Of a stretch of DNA of 6,303 nucleotides, positions 5,601 through 6,303 are shown one piece after another. The DNA is taken from positions 1 through 6,303 of the forward strand of contig CAZKLS010000143.1 of assembly GCA_964553405.1 (NCBI GenBank). The letters are read 5' to 3'. A program made the position numbers and the translations under genes. Under the pieces are notes generated by a model. That model saw only the letters and a program-made list of their open reading frames with translations. It was not told the DNA's origin and searched no databases. The number at the start of each line of letters is the position of its first letter. Positions within the stretch are counted from its first letter, which is position 1. The stretch comes from DATIRA01 sp964553405. Its GTDB lineage: Bacteria > Pseudomonadota > Gammaproteobacteria > Steroidobacterales > Steroidobacteraceae.

Positions 5601-6303
5601 ATGGAACTCGTCAAGCGGATCGCCCTGCTCACTCTCGCCACCTGCGCCGGCCTGGTTGCCTCAGGCTGCCAGCCGTCCGATCCGGACAGTCCCAAGCAGG
5701 CCAAGCTGACTTCAGTCGCAGTGACGCCGAGCGCGGTTAATCTGCAGGTCGGCGGCAGGCAGTCGCTGACGGTGGTCGGCAGCTTCAGCGACGGCTCCAC
5801 CTACGACGTCAGCTTCTACTCGACCTTCGCCTCGGACGCGACGGCCGTCGCGACGGTCAGCCCGACAGGTCTCGTCACCGGCATCGCAGCCGGCACCGCG
5901 ATGATTACCGCGACGCATTCGGAATCGGGCGAGTCGGCGACCGCGACGGTAACGGTCGCGCCGCTGCAGGTCACCTCGATCGCCGTGACGCCGGCCACGA
6001 GCAGCCTCGCGCCGGGCGGCACCCAGTCGCTGACCGTGATCGGGACCTTCGACAACGCGACGACCGGCGACGTCACCGCCGGCTCCACGTTCGTCTCCTC
6101 CGACACCGCGGTCGCGACCGTCGACGCCTCGGGGCTTGTGACCGCGGTCGCAGCGGGCACGACGACGATCACCGCCACGCATACCGCATCGGCAAACACC
6201 GCCGAGGCGACGATCGGCGTCAGCGCCGCAGGCGGCGCATTCGAGACGATCGACTTCAACGATCCGACGGTGGTGTACACGCTGACGGGGTTTGGGGGAG
6301 CGG
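5601..6303 (+). CDS. Lipoprotein with two Ig-like (BIG2-type) domains and the start of a glycan-binding-like module (3' end missing)
   Basis: There are 234 codons with no stop before the right edge. Residues 1-23 are a lipoprotein signal peptide (KR, hydrophobic core, ASGC with Cys23); Gln at +2 suggests the outer membrane. Residues about 36-121 and 124-208 are two bacterial Ig-like group 2 domains. Each begins with SVAVTP/SIAVTP, continues with GG..QSLTV.G.F, and has the typical ATVS..GLVTG.AAGT..ITATH core. After a short AAGGA spacer, residues 214-234 begin the module also found in the lipoprotein glucanase (FETIDFNDPTVVYTLTGF). Ig-like domains usually act as spacers that hold a functional domain away from the membrane. 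The missing C-terminus may hold further binding modules or a catalytic domain, so it could be a surface glycan-binding protein or another secreted glucanase. It has its own promoter and operator. Confidence 0.85.
   Translation, partial: MELVKRIALLTLATCAGLVASGCQPSDPDSPKQAKLTSVAVTPSAVNLQVGGRQSLTVVGSFSDGSTYDVSFYSTFASDATAVATVSPTGLVTGIAAGTAMITATHSESGESATATVTVAPLQVTSIAVTPATSSLAPGGTQSLTVIGTFDNATTGDVTAGSTFVSSDTAVATVDASGLVTAVAAGTTTITATHTASANTAEATIGVSAAGGAFETIDFNDPTVVYTLTGFGGA
6249..6303. repeat. Right copy of the 55-bp perfect terminal inverted repeat
   Basis: This is the exact reverse complement of 1-55. It encodes the start of the glycan-binding-like module of the Ig-like lipoprotein in the same reading frame used in gene 1. 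Both genes therefore read outward into the same sequence at the window edge. Confidence 0.9.

Noticed and set aside
4550..5800. A 416-codon minus-strand open frame
   Set aside because: It is the complement of the second leaderless GH17, runs through the promoter and operator O3 into the next gene, and shows no protein motif.
1..6303. Transposon with terminal inverted repeats, or a circular element
   Set aside because: No transposase or recombinase is present, the repeats are in-frame coding sequence of two related modules, and a circular contig would show direct, not inverted, end overlap.
1..6303. tRNA, rRNA, CRISPR arrays and intrinsic terminators
   Set aside because: I saw no regularly spaced repeats, no tRNA-like cloverleaf or rRNA sequence, and no GC stem followed by a T-run after any gene end.

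Overview
The window is GC-rich, roughly two-thirds G+C by eye, with dense bacterial coding. It carries a small carbohydrate-utilisation locus, most likely for a beta-1,3-glucan such as laminarin. The lipoprotein signal peptides, the LacI-type regulator and the Ig-like/glycan-binding modules suggest a Gram-negative heterotroph, probably a gammaproteobacterium from water or sediment. This taxonomic guess is an inference; no marker gene is present. The two window ends are a perfect 55-bp inverted repeat, which looks like an assembly-graph break. The window is therefore probably a whole metagenomic contig.

Layout, left to right. (1) Minus strand, 2035 down to 1 and open at the left edge: a secreted lipoprotein with an N-terminal beta-type domain, a GH17-type glucanase domain, and a C-terminal glycan-binding-like module followed by the start of a second copy. 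(2) 2036-2408: a divergent intergenic region with a minus-strand promoter and a LacI-type operator. (3) 2409-3455, plus: a LacI-family repressor. (4) 3456-3632: an intergenic region with a second operator. (5) 3633-4529 and 4526-5488, plus: two further GH17-type proteins without signal peptides, overlapping by ATGA. (6) 5489-5600: a promoter and third operator. (7) 5601 to the right edge, plus: a lipoprotein with two Ig-like (BIG2-type) domains, running into the same glycan-binding-like module as gene 1.

How it may work together: three near-identical 14-bp palindromes (TGAAAGCGCTTTCN, with one deviating base in one copy) stand before the three structural transcription units. The LacI-type protein encoded between them is the obvious candidate to bind them. 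The model is that the outer lipoproteins bind and cut beta-1,3-glucan at the cell surface. The two leaderless GH17 enzymes would act on imported oligosaccharides, and the repressor would release all units when the sugar appears. No transporter, TonB receptor or beta-glucosidase lies inside the window, so the pathway continues outside it.
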